From the NCBI RefSeq assembly GCF_050113635.1, contig NZ_JBNJLT010000003.1, positions 186,001-250,000 of the forward strand: a DNA stretch of 64,000 nucleotides, read 5' to 3'. Positions 16,704 to 26,019 of the stretch are shown here, in pieces (the first letter of the stretch is position 1; each line of letters begins with the position of its first letter). The DNA comes from Marinimicrobium sp050113635 (GTDB lineage Bacteria > Pseudomonadota > Gammaproteobacteria > Pseudomonadales > Cellvibrionaceae). Below the pieces are notes generated by a model. It did not search any database and had not been told where the DNA came from. It saw nothing but the letters and a program-made list of their open reading frames with translations. Both the position numbers and the translations under genes were made by a program.

Positions 16704-16866
16704 AGGGCTGGGAAGGGCTCACCGTTTGGAAACCCGCCGTGAACCCATGACGTGAAGGGATTCACTAATGCCGCGGTGGCATGGATGCCAAAGAGCGGTC
16801 CGTGGGGGCTTCTCTTCGGCATCCATGCCTCAGAGAGTTTCCAAACGGTGAGCCCTCCCCAGCCCT
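16704..16866 (+). repeat. Hairpin element C (type-2 core, composite)
   Basis: Arms of 30 bp at 16704-16733 and 16837-16866 pair with one mismatch. The core is 103 bp, about twice that of the other members: a type-2 core is interrupted by some 50 bp. The extra part brings an inverted copy of a core segment, so 16778-16795 (GGCATGGATGCC...) pairs with 16812-16829 (...GGCATCCATGCC), nesting a second hairpin. It fills most of the gap between the GspE-like ATPase and glnE. Confidence 0.85.
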
Positions 16867-16914
16867 TCCGTGCCATCGTTAACTTTACAACGCATTCACT
16901 GAAAGAGAGTCTTA

Positions 16915-19857
16915 ATGTTCGAGCAAACGCGAATTCCCGCCCCGCTTCAGGAAGCGACCCGCAAGCGCTTTGAAGACTTTGAGCAGAGTCTGGAGCAGCG
17001 CCAGTTGGATTCCCCTGAATCTGTGCTGCCGGGCGCTGTGTCCAAAGAGGATTTTCTGCAGCAGATTCACCGCGCTTTCGCCGCGAGTGAATTTGTGGCG
17101 AAAACCTGCACGACCCGCCCCGAAATGTTGCTGGACTGGGTGCGCTCCGGCGAATTGTTTGAACCGTTGGGTGAGTCGGGAATGAGCGGTTTTGCCGAAG
17201 CGCTGTCGGACTGTGAGGATGATGAGACCTTTGACCGAGTGTTACGACAACAGCGCAACCGGGCCATGGTGCGGATTATCTGGCGCGACCTGAACCGGTT
17301 GGCTTCAATGCGGGAGATTACCGATGAGCTGTCGCGCTTTGCCGAAGCCGCGATTCAGTGCGCGATGGATTTCCATTTCGAGCGCATGAAACCCCGCTGG
17401 GGCGTGCCGATGGGCAAGCACAGCGGTGAAGCGCAGCCGCTTGTGGTGTTGGGTATGGGCAAGCTGGGCGCGCGCGAACTGAACGTCTCCTCCGATATCG
17501 ATTTGATTTTCGCTTTTCCTGAGGCCGGTAAAACCGAGGGTGGCGAGCGCTCGCTGGACAACCAGGAGTTTTTCACTCGCCTGGGGCAGAAATTGATAAA
17601 AAGCCTGGATGCGCTCAGCGCCGAAGGCTTTGTATTCCGGGTGGATATGCGGTTACGCCCCTACGGCCAGAGCGGCGCGCTGGTGTCTAACTACGATGCG
17701 ATGGAGGAGTACTACCAAAGCCAGGGCCGTGACTGGGAGCGCTATGCCATGATCAAGGCACGCCCGGTGGCGGCCAGTGGCCACAAGGCGCAACAAGCGG
17801 CGGATGAGCTGATGGCGCTGTTGCAGCCATTCACCTATCGCCAATATATCGATTTCAGTGTGATTGAATCCCTGCGTGACATGAAAGGGCTGATCAGCCG
17901 TCAGGTGCAGCGCCGCGGTATGAGCGAGGATGTCAAACTCGGTGAAGGCGGCATTCGTGAAATCGAATTTGTGGTGCAGGTCTTTCAACTGATTCGCGGC
18001 GGGCGCGATCCGCGTTTGCGTGAGCGGCAGGTGTGTGAGTTGTTGCCGCTGCTGGAAACCGAAGGTTACTTGCCCGAAGGCAAAGGCAAGGTGCTGCTCG
18101 ATGCCTACGAATTCCTGCGCAATACCGAACACGCCATTCAAGGCTATCAGGATCGCCAAACCCAGGCGTTGCCCGACACGGAGGACGGGCGAGTGCGCCT
18201 GGCCTGGGTGATGGGCTATGACGACTGGCCGGCCTTCGATCAAGCGTTGTCCGCCGTGCGTGAAGCGGTGAATCGCGAGTTTCAGGAGGTGATTGCCGAT
18301 CCGGACGCGGAGCGGGGCGACGACCGTCAAACCCTGCAACCCTGGGTGGCCCTCTGGGAGGGAAGTCTCGAGGGCGAGGAAGCCGAGGAATGGCTGGCCG
18401 GGCAGGGTGTGGATCAACCGCATCGGATACTGGCAGTGTTGAAGGATCTGCGTGAACATCGTCAGGTGATGGCCATGCAGGCCAGCAGTCGCGACCGCCT
18501 CGACGCCTTCGTGCCGCGCTTGCTGGCGATGCTGGCCGAGGGCGAGGCCGCTGATGAGACGCTGCACCGCATTCAGCCTCTGATTGTATCGGTGGTGCGC
18601 CGCAGCGCTTATCTAGTGTTGCTGGTGGAAAACCCGGTGGCGTTGCAGCAGTTGGTGAAACTGTGTGCCGCCAGCCCCTGGATCGCCAATGAACTGTCTC
18701 GATTCCCCGCCCTGTTGGACGAACTGCTCACCCCGGAAAGCCTCTATTCGCCGCCGGGAAAGGAGGAGTTAAGGGATGAGTTGCGCCGGGAGTCTCTGCG
18801 CTTGTCGTGGGACGACCTGGAAGGCCACATGGACACGCTTCGCTATTTTCGCTCGGCCCATGCACTGCGGGTGGCCGCCAGTGAAGTGACCGGTGCCCTG
18901 CCGCTGATGAAAGTCAGCGATTACCTCACCGATCTGGCAGAGGTGATTCTCGAGCACGTCTTGCAGCTCGCCTGGGAGCAATTGTTACCGCGCTACGGTC
19001 GCCCCGCCGGTCGCGATGGTGAACCGGAGCAGGCACCAAACTTCGTGATCGTGGGTTACGGAAAACTCGGGGGAATTGAACTGTCTCATGGGTCAGATCT
19101 GGATCTGGTGTTCATTCACGACAGTGACCCGGATGGCCAGAGCGATGGTGAGAAACCTCTGGACAATAACCTGTTCTACACCCGGCTGGGGCAGCGTGTT
19201 ATCCACATTTTGAACACCCGCATGCCCTCGGGCACGTTGTACGAAGTCGATATGCGGTTGCGCCCCAATGGGGATGCCGGAATGTTGGTGACCACGTTGC
19301 GGGCCTTTGAGAAATACCAGCACAACGAGGCCTGGACCTGGGAGCATCAGGCGCTGGTTCGCGCTCGGGTGGTGGCCGGTCACGAAGCGCTCGCCACCGA
19401 CTTTGCCCGCGTGCGGCAAGAGGTGCTGTGCGCCCACCGTGACTTGAATGTGCTGCGCGAGGATGTTCTCAAAATGCGCGAGAAGATGCGCGATCACCTG
19501 GGCAGTCGACCTTCCGCCGATGGCGATGCCAGGCCATTCCATCTCAAACAGGATGCCGGAGGTATCGTCGATATTGAATTTATGGTTCAATATGCGGTTT
19601 TAGCCTGGGCCGAGAATGAGCCCGCGCTCACCGAGTATACAGACAACATCCGCATTCTCGGTGCTCTGGAACAGTCCGACCGGTTGGGCGCAGAAGCCGT
19701 CGCCCAGTTGATCGAAGCCTACAAGGCCTATCGGTCCACCGGTCACCGCCTCGCGTTACAGCGCCAGGAGGCAGTCTTGGAAGACGGCGAGCCCTTTGCT
19801 GAGGAGCGACGCCAAGTAACTGGCCTGTGGCGGCAACTGCTGGAATCCCATCACTGA
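16915..19857 (+). CDS. glnE: Bifunctional glutamine synthetase adenylyltransferase / adenylyl-removing enzyme
   Basis: Adds AMP to, and removes it from, glutamine synthetase according to nitrogen status signalled through PII. The 980 residues contain two nucleotidyltransferase domains. The N-terminal one has LGMGKLGARELNVSSDIDLI (about residue 178) and the C-terminal one has VGYGKLGGIELSHGSDLDLV (about 709), each followed by a helical GlnD-type domain. Full length for the family. It starts 48 bp after hairpin element C and is followed by ilvE, an order also known in Pseudomonas. It links functionally to the gltBD genes later in the window. Confidence 0.97.
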   Translation: MFEQTRIPAPLQEATRKRFEDFEQSLEQRQLDSPESVLPGAVSKEDFLQQIHRAFAASEFVAKTCTTRPEMLLDWVRSGELFEPLGESGMSGFAEALSDCEDDETFDRVLRQQRNRAMVRIIWRDLNRLASMREITDELSRFAEAAIQCAMDFHFERMKPRWGVPMGKHSGEAQPLVVLGMGKLGARELNVSSDIDLIFAFPEAGKTEGGERSLDNQEFFTRLGQKLIKSLDALSAEGFVFRVDMRLRPYGQSGALVSNYDAMEEYYQSQGRDWERYAMIKARPVAASGHKAQQAADELMALLQPFTYRQYIDFSVIESLRDMKGLISRQVQRRGMSEDVKLGEGGIREIEFVVQVFQLIRGGRDPRLRERQVCELLPLLETEGYLPEGKGKVLLDAYEFLRNTEHAIQGYQDRQTQALPDTEDGRVRLAWVMGYDDWPAFDQALSAVREAVNREFQEVIADPDAERGDDRQTLQPWVALWEGSLEGEEAEEWLAGQGVDQPHRILAVLKDLREHRQVMAMQASSRDRLDAFVPRLLAMLAEGEAADETLHRIQPLIVSVVRRSAYLVLLVENPVALQQLVKLCAASPWIANELSRFPALLDELLTPESLYSPPGKEELRDELRRESLRLSWDDLEGHMDTLRYFRSAHALRVAASEVTGALPLMKVSDYLTDLAEVILEHVLQLAWEQLLPRYGRPAGRDGEPEQAPNFVIVGYGKLGGIELSHGSDLDLVFIHDSDPDGQSDGEKPLDNNLFYTRLGQRVIHILNTRMPSGTLYEVDMRLRPNGDAGMLVTTLRAFEKYQHNEAWTWEHQALVRARVVAGHEALATDFARVRQEVLCAHRDLNVLREDVLKMREKMRDHLGSRPSADGDARPFHLKQDAGGIVDIEFMVQYAVLAWAENEPALTEYTDNIRILGALEQSDRLGAEAVAQLIEAYKAYRSTGHRLALQRQEAVLEDGEPFAEERRQVTGLWRQLLESHH

Positions 19858-19913
19858 TCGGACCCCTCACGCTGGCCGCGGCCTTTTTGATGTCAGTTTT
19901 TTAGGAGTTGGTT

Positions 19914-20843
19914 ATGTCATTTGCCGATCGCGACGGCGTTATTTGGCTGGATGGCGAACTGGTGCCCTGGCGGGATGCCCGGGTCCACGTACTGACCCAC
20001 ACCCTGCATTACGGCATGGGTGTGTTTGAAGGCGTTCGCGCCTACGAGAGCAGTGACCGCGGCACCTGTATTTTTCGCCTGAAAGAACACACCGACCGGC
20101 TGTTCCGGTCCGCCCACATCATGCGTATGGATATGCCGTTCAGCAAAGATGAGCTGAACGCCGCCCAGAAACGGGTGGTGCGGGAAAATGGCCTGCAAGA
20201 GAGCTACCTGCGCCCCATGGCCTTCCTCGGTTCCGAGGGCATGGGACTGCGTGCCGATAATCTGAAGGTCCACGTCATGGTGGCCGCCTGGCATTGGCCG
20301 TCCTACATGTCGCCTGAAGCGCGTGACCTTGGAATCAAGGTGCGCACCTCCAGCTACACGCGCCACCATGTAAACATTTCCATGTGCAAGGCCAAGGCCA
20401 ACGGCCATTACATCAACTCCATGCTGGCGTTGCGTGAAGCGCTGGACAGTGGCTGTGAAGAAGCCTTGCTGCTGGATAACGAAGGCTATGTGGCCGAGGG
20501 CAGTGGCGAGAACGTGTTTATCGTCCGCGATGGTGTCATTCTGACGCCGGAGCTGACTTCCTGCCTGGACGGCATCACCCGCAATACGATTTTTCAGTTG
20601 GCGGATGAGTGCGGCTATACGGTACGTGAGAAACGCATTACTCGCGACGAAGTCTATATTGCCGACGAAGCGTTCTTCACGGGTACCGCCGCTGAAGTGT
20701 TGCCGATTCGTGAGCTGGATGGCCGGGTGATTGGCGAAGGTCGGCGCGGTCCGGTGACCACCCGCTTGCAGTCCCTGTACTTTGATGCTGTTAAGGGCAA
20801 GCTGCCCAACCATGGCGAGTGGCTGGCCCCGGTGGTCGATTGA
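19914..20843 (+). CDS. ilvE: Branched-chain amino acid aminotransferase
   Basis: PLP-dependent class IV aminotransferase for the final step of valine, leucine and isoleucine synthesis. The 309 residues show the HYGMGVFEGVRAY start motif, the PLP lysine in CKAKANGHYINSML, and EGSGENVFIV and FFTGTAAEVLPI in the second half. ATG at 19914 was preferred to an upstream in-frame TTG because TTAGGAG lies 6 bp before it. The product works downstream of IlvD. Confidence 0.95.
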   Translation: MSFADRDGVIWLDGELVPWRDARVHVLTHTLHYGMGVFEGVRAYESSDRGTCIFRLKEHTDRLFRSAHIMRMDMPFSKDELNAAQKRVVRENGLQESYLRPMAFLGSEGMGLRADNLKVHVMVAAWHWPSYMSPEARDLGIKVRTSSYTRHHVNISMCKAKANGHYINSMLALREALDSGCEEALLLDNEGYVAEGSGENVFIVRDGVILTPELTSCLDGITRNTIFQLADECGYTVREKRITRDEVYIADEAFFTGTAAEVLPIRELDGRVIGEGRRGPVTTRLQSLYFDAVKGKLPNHGEWLAPVVD

Positions 20844-20906
20844 TCGTCCCGTTTGACCCACAGGGCACCGCCGGATGGCGGTGCCACTTGGAGGATTGCG
20901 TATACC

Positions 20907-22688
20907 ATGAGCGATAGAGGCACGCCGCCCGTCACCAGTGAAACCTTGCGGCAGACCGATACCGCTTCTCTGAAGGTCTACCTGCGTCTGCTCGCCTATA
21001 TCAAACCCTACTGGGCACTGTTTGCCCTGAGTGTATTCGGGTTTGTGATTTATTCAGCCTCCCAGCCGGCCATGGCGCAGTTCATGGAATACCTCCTGGA
21101 TTTTATCGGCGATGAAAACCGGGGCGCAGCGCTGACGCCCGCGCTCATTATTATGCTTATTGTGCTGGTGCGAAGTATCGGCGCTTTCCTGGGCAACTAC
21201 TTTATTTCCCTTGTGTCGTTTCGCATCGTGCACGCCTTGCGGCTGGACTTGTTCAACCACATGGTGCACTTGCCCGGAGAGTATTTTGATCGGCACAGTT
21301 CCGGTCACCTGATGTCGGTGATTACCTATAACGTCAACGGTGTCACCACGGCCGCCACCGACGCGTTGAAAACGCTGATTCGGGAGGGGGCGACGGTGGT
21401 GGCCCTGCTCGGCTACCTGTTTTACAAAGACTGGCTGCTCACCTTGTTACTTATGGGGGTAGCCCCGATCATTGCCGCACTGGTGGGTTATGTCGGCAAG
21501 CGCCTGCGTCGCCTGAGTGCCCAGGTGCAGCACAGTATGGGGGACATCACGCAAGTGTCCTCCGAAATGATCCACGGCTATCGTGTAATGCGCAGCTTCG
21601 GCGGGGAAGAATACGAAAAGCGCCGCTTCAATCAGGCGAGCTGGCGCAACTACCTGCAGAACATGAAAATTGTGCTCACCGCCTCACTCAATACGCCCAT
21701 TCTGCAAATGTTGATCGCCCTGGCCATGGGGTTATTGCTGTTTGTCGCGCTGTCAGTGATGGAGCTGAGCGACCCGGGTGCCTTTGTAGCCTACTTCATC
21801 GCTGCCGGCATGGTATTGAAGCCCCTGCGTCAGTTGAGTGAAGTGGTGCCCACCATTCAGAAAGGCGTCGCGGCCGCTGACAGTATTTTCCAGTTGATCG
21901 ATGAGCCGGCGGAAACCGACGCGGGGACACATCAAGTCCCTCGTGCGGAAGGGGCGGTGCGTCTGGAGGACGTTTGCTTTAGCTACGATCAGAACGACAG
22001 CTGGGTGCTGGACCATATCAACCTCGATGTTCGCCCCGGCGAAGTCATCGCTCTGGTGGGCCGCTCCGGGAGTGGGAAGTCCACGCTGGTCAGCCTGCTT
22101 ACCCGTTTCTATGATCCCGGTCAGGGTCGAATTTTGCTGGATGGTCGGCCCCTGTCCGACTACCGGCTGGATAATTTGCGCGAGCAAGTGGCGCTGGTCA
22201 ATCAGAATGTGGTGCTGTTCAATGATTCTGTGGCGGGCAACATCGCCTACGGCGCTCTGGCGACCACCGACATTGAACGGGTGCGTGAGGCGGCGGAAGC
22301 GGCTCATGCCCATGAGTTTATCGAGCAGCTGCCGCAGGGGTATGAAACGCTGATTGGCGAGAGTGGTACACGTCTCTCGGGAGGCCAGCGCCAGCGCCTG
22401 GCGATTGCCCGGGCCATTCTGAAAAATGCTCCGATCCTGATCCTGGACGAAGCCACCTCGGCGCTGGACACCGAGTCAGAGCGTCATATTCAGGCGGCGC
22501 TTGAACAGGTGATGAAAGGGCGTACCACGTTTGTGGTGGCCCACCGTCTCTCCACCATTGAGCGGGCTGACCGGATTGTCGTGATGGGTGAAGGGAAAAT
22601 CCTGGAAGTGGGCACTCATCGTGAATTGCTGGACGCCGGTGGCCAGTATTCGCGCCTGCATTCCATGCAATTCCGGGATGAAGTTTAA
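20907..22688 (+). CDS. msbA: Lipid A export ABC transporter MsbA
   Basis: Half-transporter of 593 residues that flips core-lipid A across the inner membrane. It has six membrane helices in the first 320 residues, then an ATP-binding domain with Walker A LVGRSGSGKSTL (about 385), signature LSGGQRQRLAIARA (about 490) and Walker B ILILDEATSALD (about 510). ATG at 20907 has GGAGGA 11 bp upstream; an in-frame upstream start lacks support. Other exporter-type half-transporters are possible, but length and context fit MsbA. Confidence 0.9.
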   Translation: MSDRGTPPVTSETLRQTDTASLKVYLRLLAYIKPYWALFALSVFGFVIYSASQPAMAQFMEYLLDFIGDENRGAALTPALIIMLIVLVRSIGAFLGNYFISLVSFRIVHALRLDLFNHMVHLPGEYFDRHSSGHLMSVITYNVNGVTTAATDALKTLIREGATVVALLGYLFYKDWLLTLLLMGVAPIIAALVGYVGKRLRRLSAQVQHSMGDITQVSSEMIHGYRVMRSFGGEEYEKRRFNQASWRNYLQNMKIVLTASLNTPILQMLIALAMGLLLFVALSVMELSDPGAFVAYFIAAGMVLKPLRQLSEVVPTIQKGVAAADSIFQLIDEPAETDAGTHQVPRAEGAVRLEDVCFSYDQNDSWVLDHINLDVRPGEVIALVGRSGSGKSTLVSLLTRFYDPGQGRILLDGRPLSDYRLDNLREQVALVNQNVVLFNDSVAGNIAYGALATTDIERVREAAEAAHAHEFIEQLPQGYETLIGESGTRLSGGQRQRLAIARAILKNAPILILDEATSALDTESERHIQAALEQVMKGRTTFVVAHRLSTIERADRIVVMGEGKILEVGTHRELLDAGGQYSRLHSMQFRDEV

Positions 22689-22691
22689 TCA

Positions 22692-22709
22692 GGGCGTCGG
22701 TTGACGCCC
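22692..22709. terminator. Hairpin between convergent msbA and lipoprotein genes
   Basis: GGGCGTC-GGTT-GACGCCC, a perfect 7-bp stem with a 4-nt loop, in the 39-bp gap between two converging genes. No T run is present on either strand, so it is only a candidate two-way terminator. Confidence 0.45.
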
Positions 22710-22727
22710 CTCGGCAAGTACGGGGAC

Positions 22728-23264
22728 TTACTCTGGGGGATATTGCGCCAACAACTTCGCCACCAGATTTTTGAGCTGGTCCTCCCGGGACAGTTCAAAC
22801 TGCTTTAGATCAATGCCCGCCGCGCTGCCGCGCCACACCAGCTCATCGGTTTGGGCATCGATAAAGTCCATTACAATCACACCTTCCTGATTCGTGTTGT
22901 CCAGGCTTTTGCTGCCGCCGAGGCCGACGCCAGCGTTGCCGCCAATGGGTAGCCCAATAGAAAGCCCCAGAGTTTTGCCGCCCCCGCGCGCCGCCCGTGT
23001 TGCCCCGTTGAGGCTGACATAAAACTGCGGGTTATCGCTGTCGAGCCGGTATCCCTTTTCAGTCATGGCTTCCTGAGCCACCCGTTTCAATCGGCTGTGT
23101 TCCACGCCCGGGATCTGGGATTGCCCGCCGCGCCACTCGTAACGGCCCCACCCACGGTCAAACTGAGTGCCGGGATTATAATCCTGTTCAAACTTCGGCC
23201 CGGCACAAGCGGTGACGAGCACCGCCAGTGCGAGGGCAATCAGAACTTTGATAGACGTTTTCAT
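22728..23264 (-). CDS. DUF4136 family lipoprotein
   Basis: A 178-residue protein with a lipoprotein signal (KVLIALALAVLVTACAG; lipid Cys at about 20) and a DUF4136-like body including a glycine-rich stretch (SIGLPIGGNAGVGLGG) and FIDAQTDELVWRG near the end. Function of the family is unknown; members are usually outer-membrane or periplasmic lipoproteins. ATG at 23264 (MKTSIKV) was chosen over an in-frame ATG six codons upstream because GAGG precedes it and the signal begins there. Hairpin element D lies directly upstream. Confidence 0.8.
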   Translation of the reverse strand: MKTSIKVLIALALAVLVTACAGPKFEQDYNPGTQFDRGWGRYEWRGGQSQIPGVEHSRLKRVAQEAMTEKGYRLDSDNPQFYVSLNGATRAARGGGKTLGLSIGLPIGGNAGVGLGGSKSLDNTNQEGVIVMDFIDAQTDELVWRGSAAGIDLKQFELSREDQLKNLVAKLLAQYPPE

Positions 23265-23325
23265 GGCATCGCCTCGTGTCATTTACGGTTTCGGGTGCGA
23301 GTAACAGTGACTCTAGAGGGTTCGC

Positions 23326-23429
23326 GGTGATGTGGTTGACGGGTCGGAGACCCGCCGTAAACCCATCCATGGGGGCTTCATGTCGGCATCCATGCCTCCA
23401 AGAGTCTCCGACCCGTCAACCACATCACC
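23326..23429 (+). repeat. Hairpin element D (type-2 core)
   Basis: Arms of 26 bp at 23326-23351 and 23404-23429 are perfect inverted copies. The 52-bp core starts CGCCGTAAACCCAT one base in on the plus strand and contains GGCATCCATGCC, itself a small palindrome. The core is nearly identical to that of element E, which faces the other way. It lies between the DUF971 and DUF4136 genes. Confidence 0.9.
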
Positions 23430-23477
23430 TTTCCTTATCTCTGAGTGCGCGGTTTGCCACCGAAAGTTCAGTATGGG

Positions 23478-23849
23478 TTACAGTAATCGCACAATCTGGG
23501 TGTCTGGCTCGCGGGCTTTTCCAGACTGGTGCAGCGCTTCCAGATAGGCCTGCCAGTGTGTCTCTTCGTTGACGCACAAATCGTGCAGATACTCCCAAGT
23601 GTAGATGCCCGAATCGTGCCCGTCATCAAAGATGACTTTCAGGGCGTAGTTTCCGGCGGCTTCGATGTGCTCTATGGCGACATCGCGCTTTCCGAAGGGG
23701 AGGGTGCCGCCACTGGCTCCGTGGCCGCGCACTTCGGCGCTGGGGGAGTGGACGCGCAGGTATTCGGCGTCAAGGCGGTAGGTGTGGTCGCTAAAGGCCA
23801 GTTCCAGTTGGCGGGATTTTTTGTGCAGCAGGATTTTGTCGGGAGTCAT
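23478..23849 (-). CDS. DUF971 domain protein
   Basis: A 123-residue protein of the DUF971 family, the N-terminal fold of gamma-butyrobetaine hydroxylase-like proteins, with YRLDAEYLRVHSPSAEVRGHG, ALKVIFDDGHDSGIYTW and the Asp/His-rich middle. DUF971 genes next to hslVU are common in gammaproteobacteria; a role in iron-sulfur or metal handling has been suggested for relatives but is not shown here. ATG at 23849 has GGAGA upstream. The gene is bracketed by hairpin element F upstream and D downstream. Confidence 0.85.
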   Translation of the reverse strand: MTPDKILLHKKSRQLELAFSDHTYRLDAEYLRVHSPSAEVRGHGASGGTLPFGKRDVAIEHIEAAGNYALKVIFDDGHDSGIYTWEYLHDLCVNEETHWQAYLEALHQSGKAREPDTQIVRLL

Positions 23850-23879
23850 TGATCGTCTCCAGCGGGTGCCTCTAGCGCC

Positions 23880-23991
23880 GCCCCGGCAAGGGGTCCGCTG
23901 CCGCAAGACACGCGGTAAATACGTCCCTGTACGCTCGAAAGCGCGAGTCCCTCGGCTTACGGTCTTGCGGCAGCGGACCCCTTACCGGGGC
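23880..23991 (+). repeat. Hairpin element F (type-1 core)
   Basis: Arms of 30 bp at 23880-23909 and 23962-23991 pair with one mismatch. The 52-bp core starts ACGCGGTAAATACGTCCCTG on the plus strand. The inner hairpin is CGAG-TCC-CTCG (23944-23954): a different stem from A and B, but the same TCC loop. It sits between hslU and the DUF971 gene and may end hslVU transcription. Confidence 0.9.
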
Positions 23992-24062
23992 TGTTCAGGT
24001 GTCAGCTTCCAGTTTGCAGGGCGCCCTTAGGGGGTCCTGTGGGCGTCGAGCCTAGTATTAGC

Positions 24063-25382
24063 TTACAAAATATATCGGCTCAAATCCTCATCTTTGGCCA
24101 GTTCCCCCAGGTGCTTCTGCACGTAAGTCGCGTCGATTTCGACGGCGGTGCTCTGGTTGCCGGCGTCGAAGGAGACGTCTTCCAGCAAACGTTCCAGTAG
24201 GGTGTGCAGGCGGCGTGCACCGATGTTTTCGGTGTTTTCGTTGACCTCGAAGGCGGTTTCAGCCAGGCGGCGGATTCCGTCGGGTTTGAAGGTGAGTTCC
24301 ACGCCTTCGGTTTTTAGCAGGGCTTGATGTTGTTCGGTCAATGAGGCACTCGGTTCGGTGAGAATGCGCTCGAAGTCGTCCGGGGTCAGCGCACTCAGCT
24401 CTACGCGGATAGGAAGTCGGCCCTGCAACTCGGGAATCAGGTCCGAGGGTTTGCTCAAATGGAAGGCGCCGGAGGAGATGAACAGGATGTGATCGGTTTT
24501 GATCATCCCGTGCTTGGTACTCACCGTGCAGCCTTCAATCAGCGGCAGCAGGTCGCGTTGAACCCCTTCGCGGGACACGTCAGCGCCGCTGGTCTCGCCA
24601 CGCTTGGCCACTTTGTCGATTTCGTCGATGAAGACAATGCCGTTTTGTTCGGCGGCTTTAATCGCATCGGCTTTGACTTCCTCTTCGTTGATCATGCGGG
24701 CGGCCTCTTCGTCCTGAAGTTGCTTGAAGGCCTGCTTGACGGTCATCTTGGCGGTTTTCTTCTTGTCTTTGGACAGTGAGGAAAACATATTCTGCAACTG
24801 GCTGGTCATATCTTCCATGCCCGGGGGCGCCATGATTTCCACGCCCATGGGGGTGTTGGCCACTTCGATTTCGATTTCCTTGTCGTCGAGATCGCCTTCA
24901 CGCAGTTTTTTGCGGAAGATTTGCCGAGTCCCGGATTCGTTGGTGTTCTCGGTGTCTCCGCCTCGGGCGGGAGGTAAAAGCACGTCCAGAATGCGTTCTT
25001 CTGCCGCTTCGGCGGCGCGGTGCTGCACGGTTTTCATGGCTTGTTCGCGATGCATTTTGATGGAAATATCCACCAGGTCGCGAATAATGGATTCCACGTC
25101 GCGGCCCACGTAGCCCACTTCGGTAAACTTGGTGGCCTCCACTTTGATAAACGGCGCTCGGGCCAGCTTGGCCAGGCGGCGGGCGATTTCGGTTTTACCG
25201 ACGCCGGTGGGGCCGATCATTAGAATGTTCTTGGGGGTGATTTCCGGGCGCAGGTTTTCGTCGACCTGCATACGCCGCCAGCGGTTGCGCAGCGCAATGG
25301 CAACGGCCCGTTTGGCATTGGCCTGGCCGATGATGTATTTGTCCAGTTCGTGGACAATTTCCCGGGGGGTCATGTCAGACAT
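24063..25382 (-). CDS. hslU: HslU ATPase subunit of the HslUV protease
   Basis: AAA+ unfoldase that feeds substrates to the HslV peptidase in the cytoplasm. The 439 residues have the family start MTPREIVHELDKYIIGQ, Walker A GPTGVGKTEIARRLA (about 55), the intermediate (I) domain, Walker B GIVFIDEIDKVAKR, and the C-terminal EDLSRYIL tail that docks into HslV. It lies 37 bp downstream of hslV, and both are probably driven by the heat-shock-type promoter before hslV. Confidence 0.97.
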   Translation of the reverse strand: MSDMTPREIVHELDKYIIGQANAKRAVAIALRNRWRRMQVDENLRPEITPKNILMIGPTGVGKTEIARRLAKLARAPFIKVEATKFTEVGYVGRDVESIIRDLVDISIKMHREQAMKTVQHRAAEAAEERILDVLLPPARGGDTENTNESGTRQIFRKKLREGDLDDKEIEIEVANTPMGVEIMAPPGMEDMTSQLQNMFSSLSKDKKKTAKMTVKQAFKQLQDEEAARMINEEEVKADAIKAAEQNGIVFIDEIDKVAKRGETSGADVSREGVQRDLLPLIEGCTVSTKHGMIKTDHILFISSGAFHLSKPSDLIPELQGRLPIRVELSALTPDDFERILTEPSASLTEQHQALLKTEGVELTFKPDGIRRLAETAFEVNENTENIGARRLHTLLERLLEDVSFDAGNQSTAVEIDATYVQKHLGELAKDEDLSRYIL

Positions 25383-25419
25383 AGCAAACTCGTCGTTTCG
25401 TCAGACTTGAGGGGCGACT

Positions 25420-25959
25420 TTAGTAGTCGAGCGTCTCAATGGTCTGATGGTGGTTGGTATAGATACAAATATCACCGGCGATGGTGAGTCCTTTTTCTAC
25501 GATGGACTTGGCATCGAGCTCAGTGTTGTCGAGCAGGGCACGCGCCGCCGATTGAGCGAAGGCGCCACCGGAGCCGATGGCAATCAGGTCGTCTTCGGGC
25601 TGGATAACGTCACCGTTGCCGGTGATGATCAGCGAGGCTTCGGCGTTGGCCACGGCCAGCAGGGCTTCCAGGCGGCGCAACGCACGGTCGGTGCGCCAGT
25701 CTTTGGCCAACTCTACCGCAGCGCGGGTAAGTTGCCCGTTGTGGGCTTCCAGTTTCGCCTCGAAGCGTTCAAACAGCGTGAAGGCATCAGCGGTGCCTCC
25801 GGCAAAGCCGGCGATGACCTGGTCTTTGTAAAGGCGGCGGACCTTGCGGGCGTTGCCTTTCATGATGGTGTTGCCCAGTGACACTTGGCCGTCGCCGCCA
25901 ATGGCGACCTGCCCATTGCGGCGCACGGAGAGAATGGTGGTACCTCGATACTGTTCCAC
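25420..25959 (-). CDS. hslV: HslV peptidase subunit of the HslUV protease
   Basis: Proteasome-beta-like threonine peptidase of 179 residues. The predicted mature N-terminus is the first Thr of TTILSVRR, after a 6-residue propeptide (MEQYRG), longer than in E. coli where only Met precedes it. GSGGAFAQSAARAL is the conserved middle segment. The start is GTG at 25959 with AAGGA 6-7 bp upstream. It assembles as double hexamers capped by HslU. Confidence 0.96.
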   Translation of the reverse strand: MEQYRGTTILSVRRNGQVAIGGDGQVSLGNTIMKGNARKVRRLYKDQVIAGFAGGTADAFTLFERFEAKLEAHNGQLTRAAVELAKDWRTDRALRRLEALLAVANAEASLIITGNGDVIQPEDDLIAIGSGGAFAQSAARALLDNTELDAKSIVEKGLTIAGDICIYTNHHQTIETLDY

Positions 25960-26019
25960 AAGCCGTCCTTTCGTTCAGTTCAGTCGTTCGATTCAGTCTT
26001 GATCGGCGAACTGGAAAGG

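Noticed and set aside
19871..19890. GGCCGCGGCC followed by five T after glnE, as a terminator
   Set aside because: The palindrome leaves only a 2-base loop and cannot form a good stem.
23188..23370. Short frames encoding MDGFTAGLRP-like and MDADMKPP-like peptides (also near 26816)
   Set aside because: These are translations of the type-2 repeat core on either strand, not genes.
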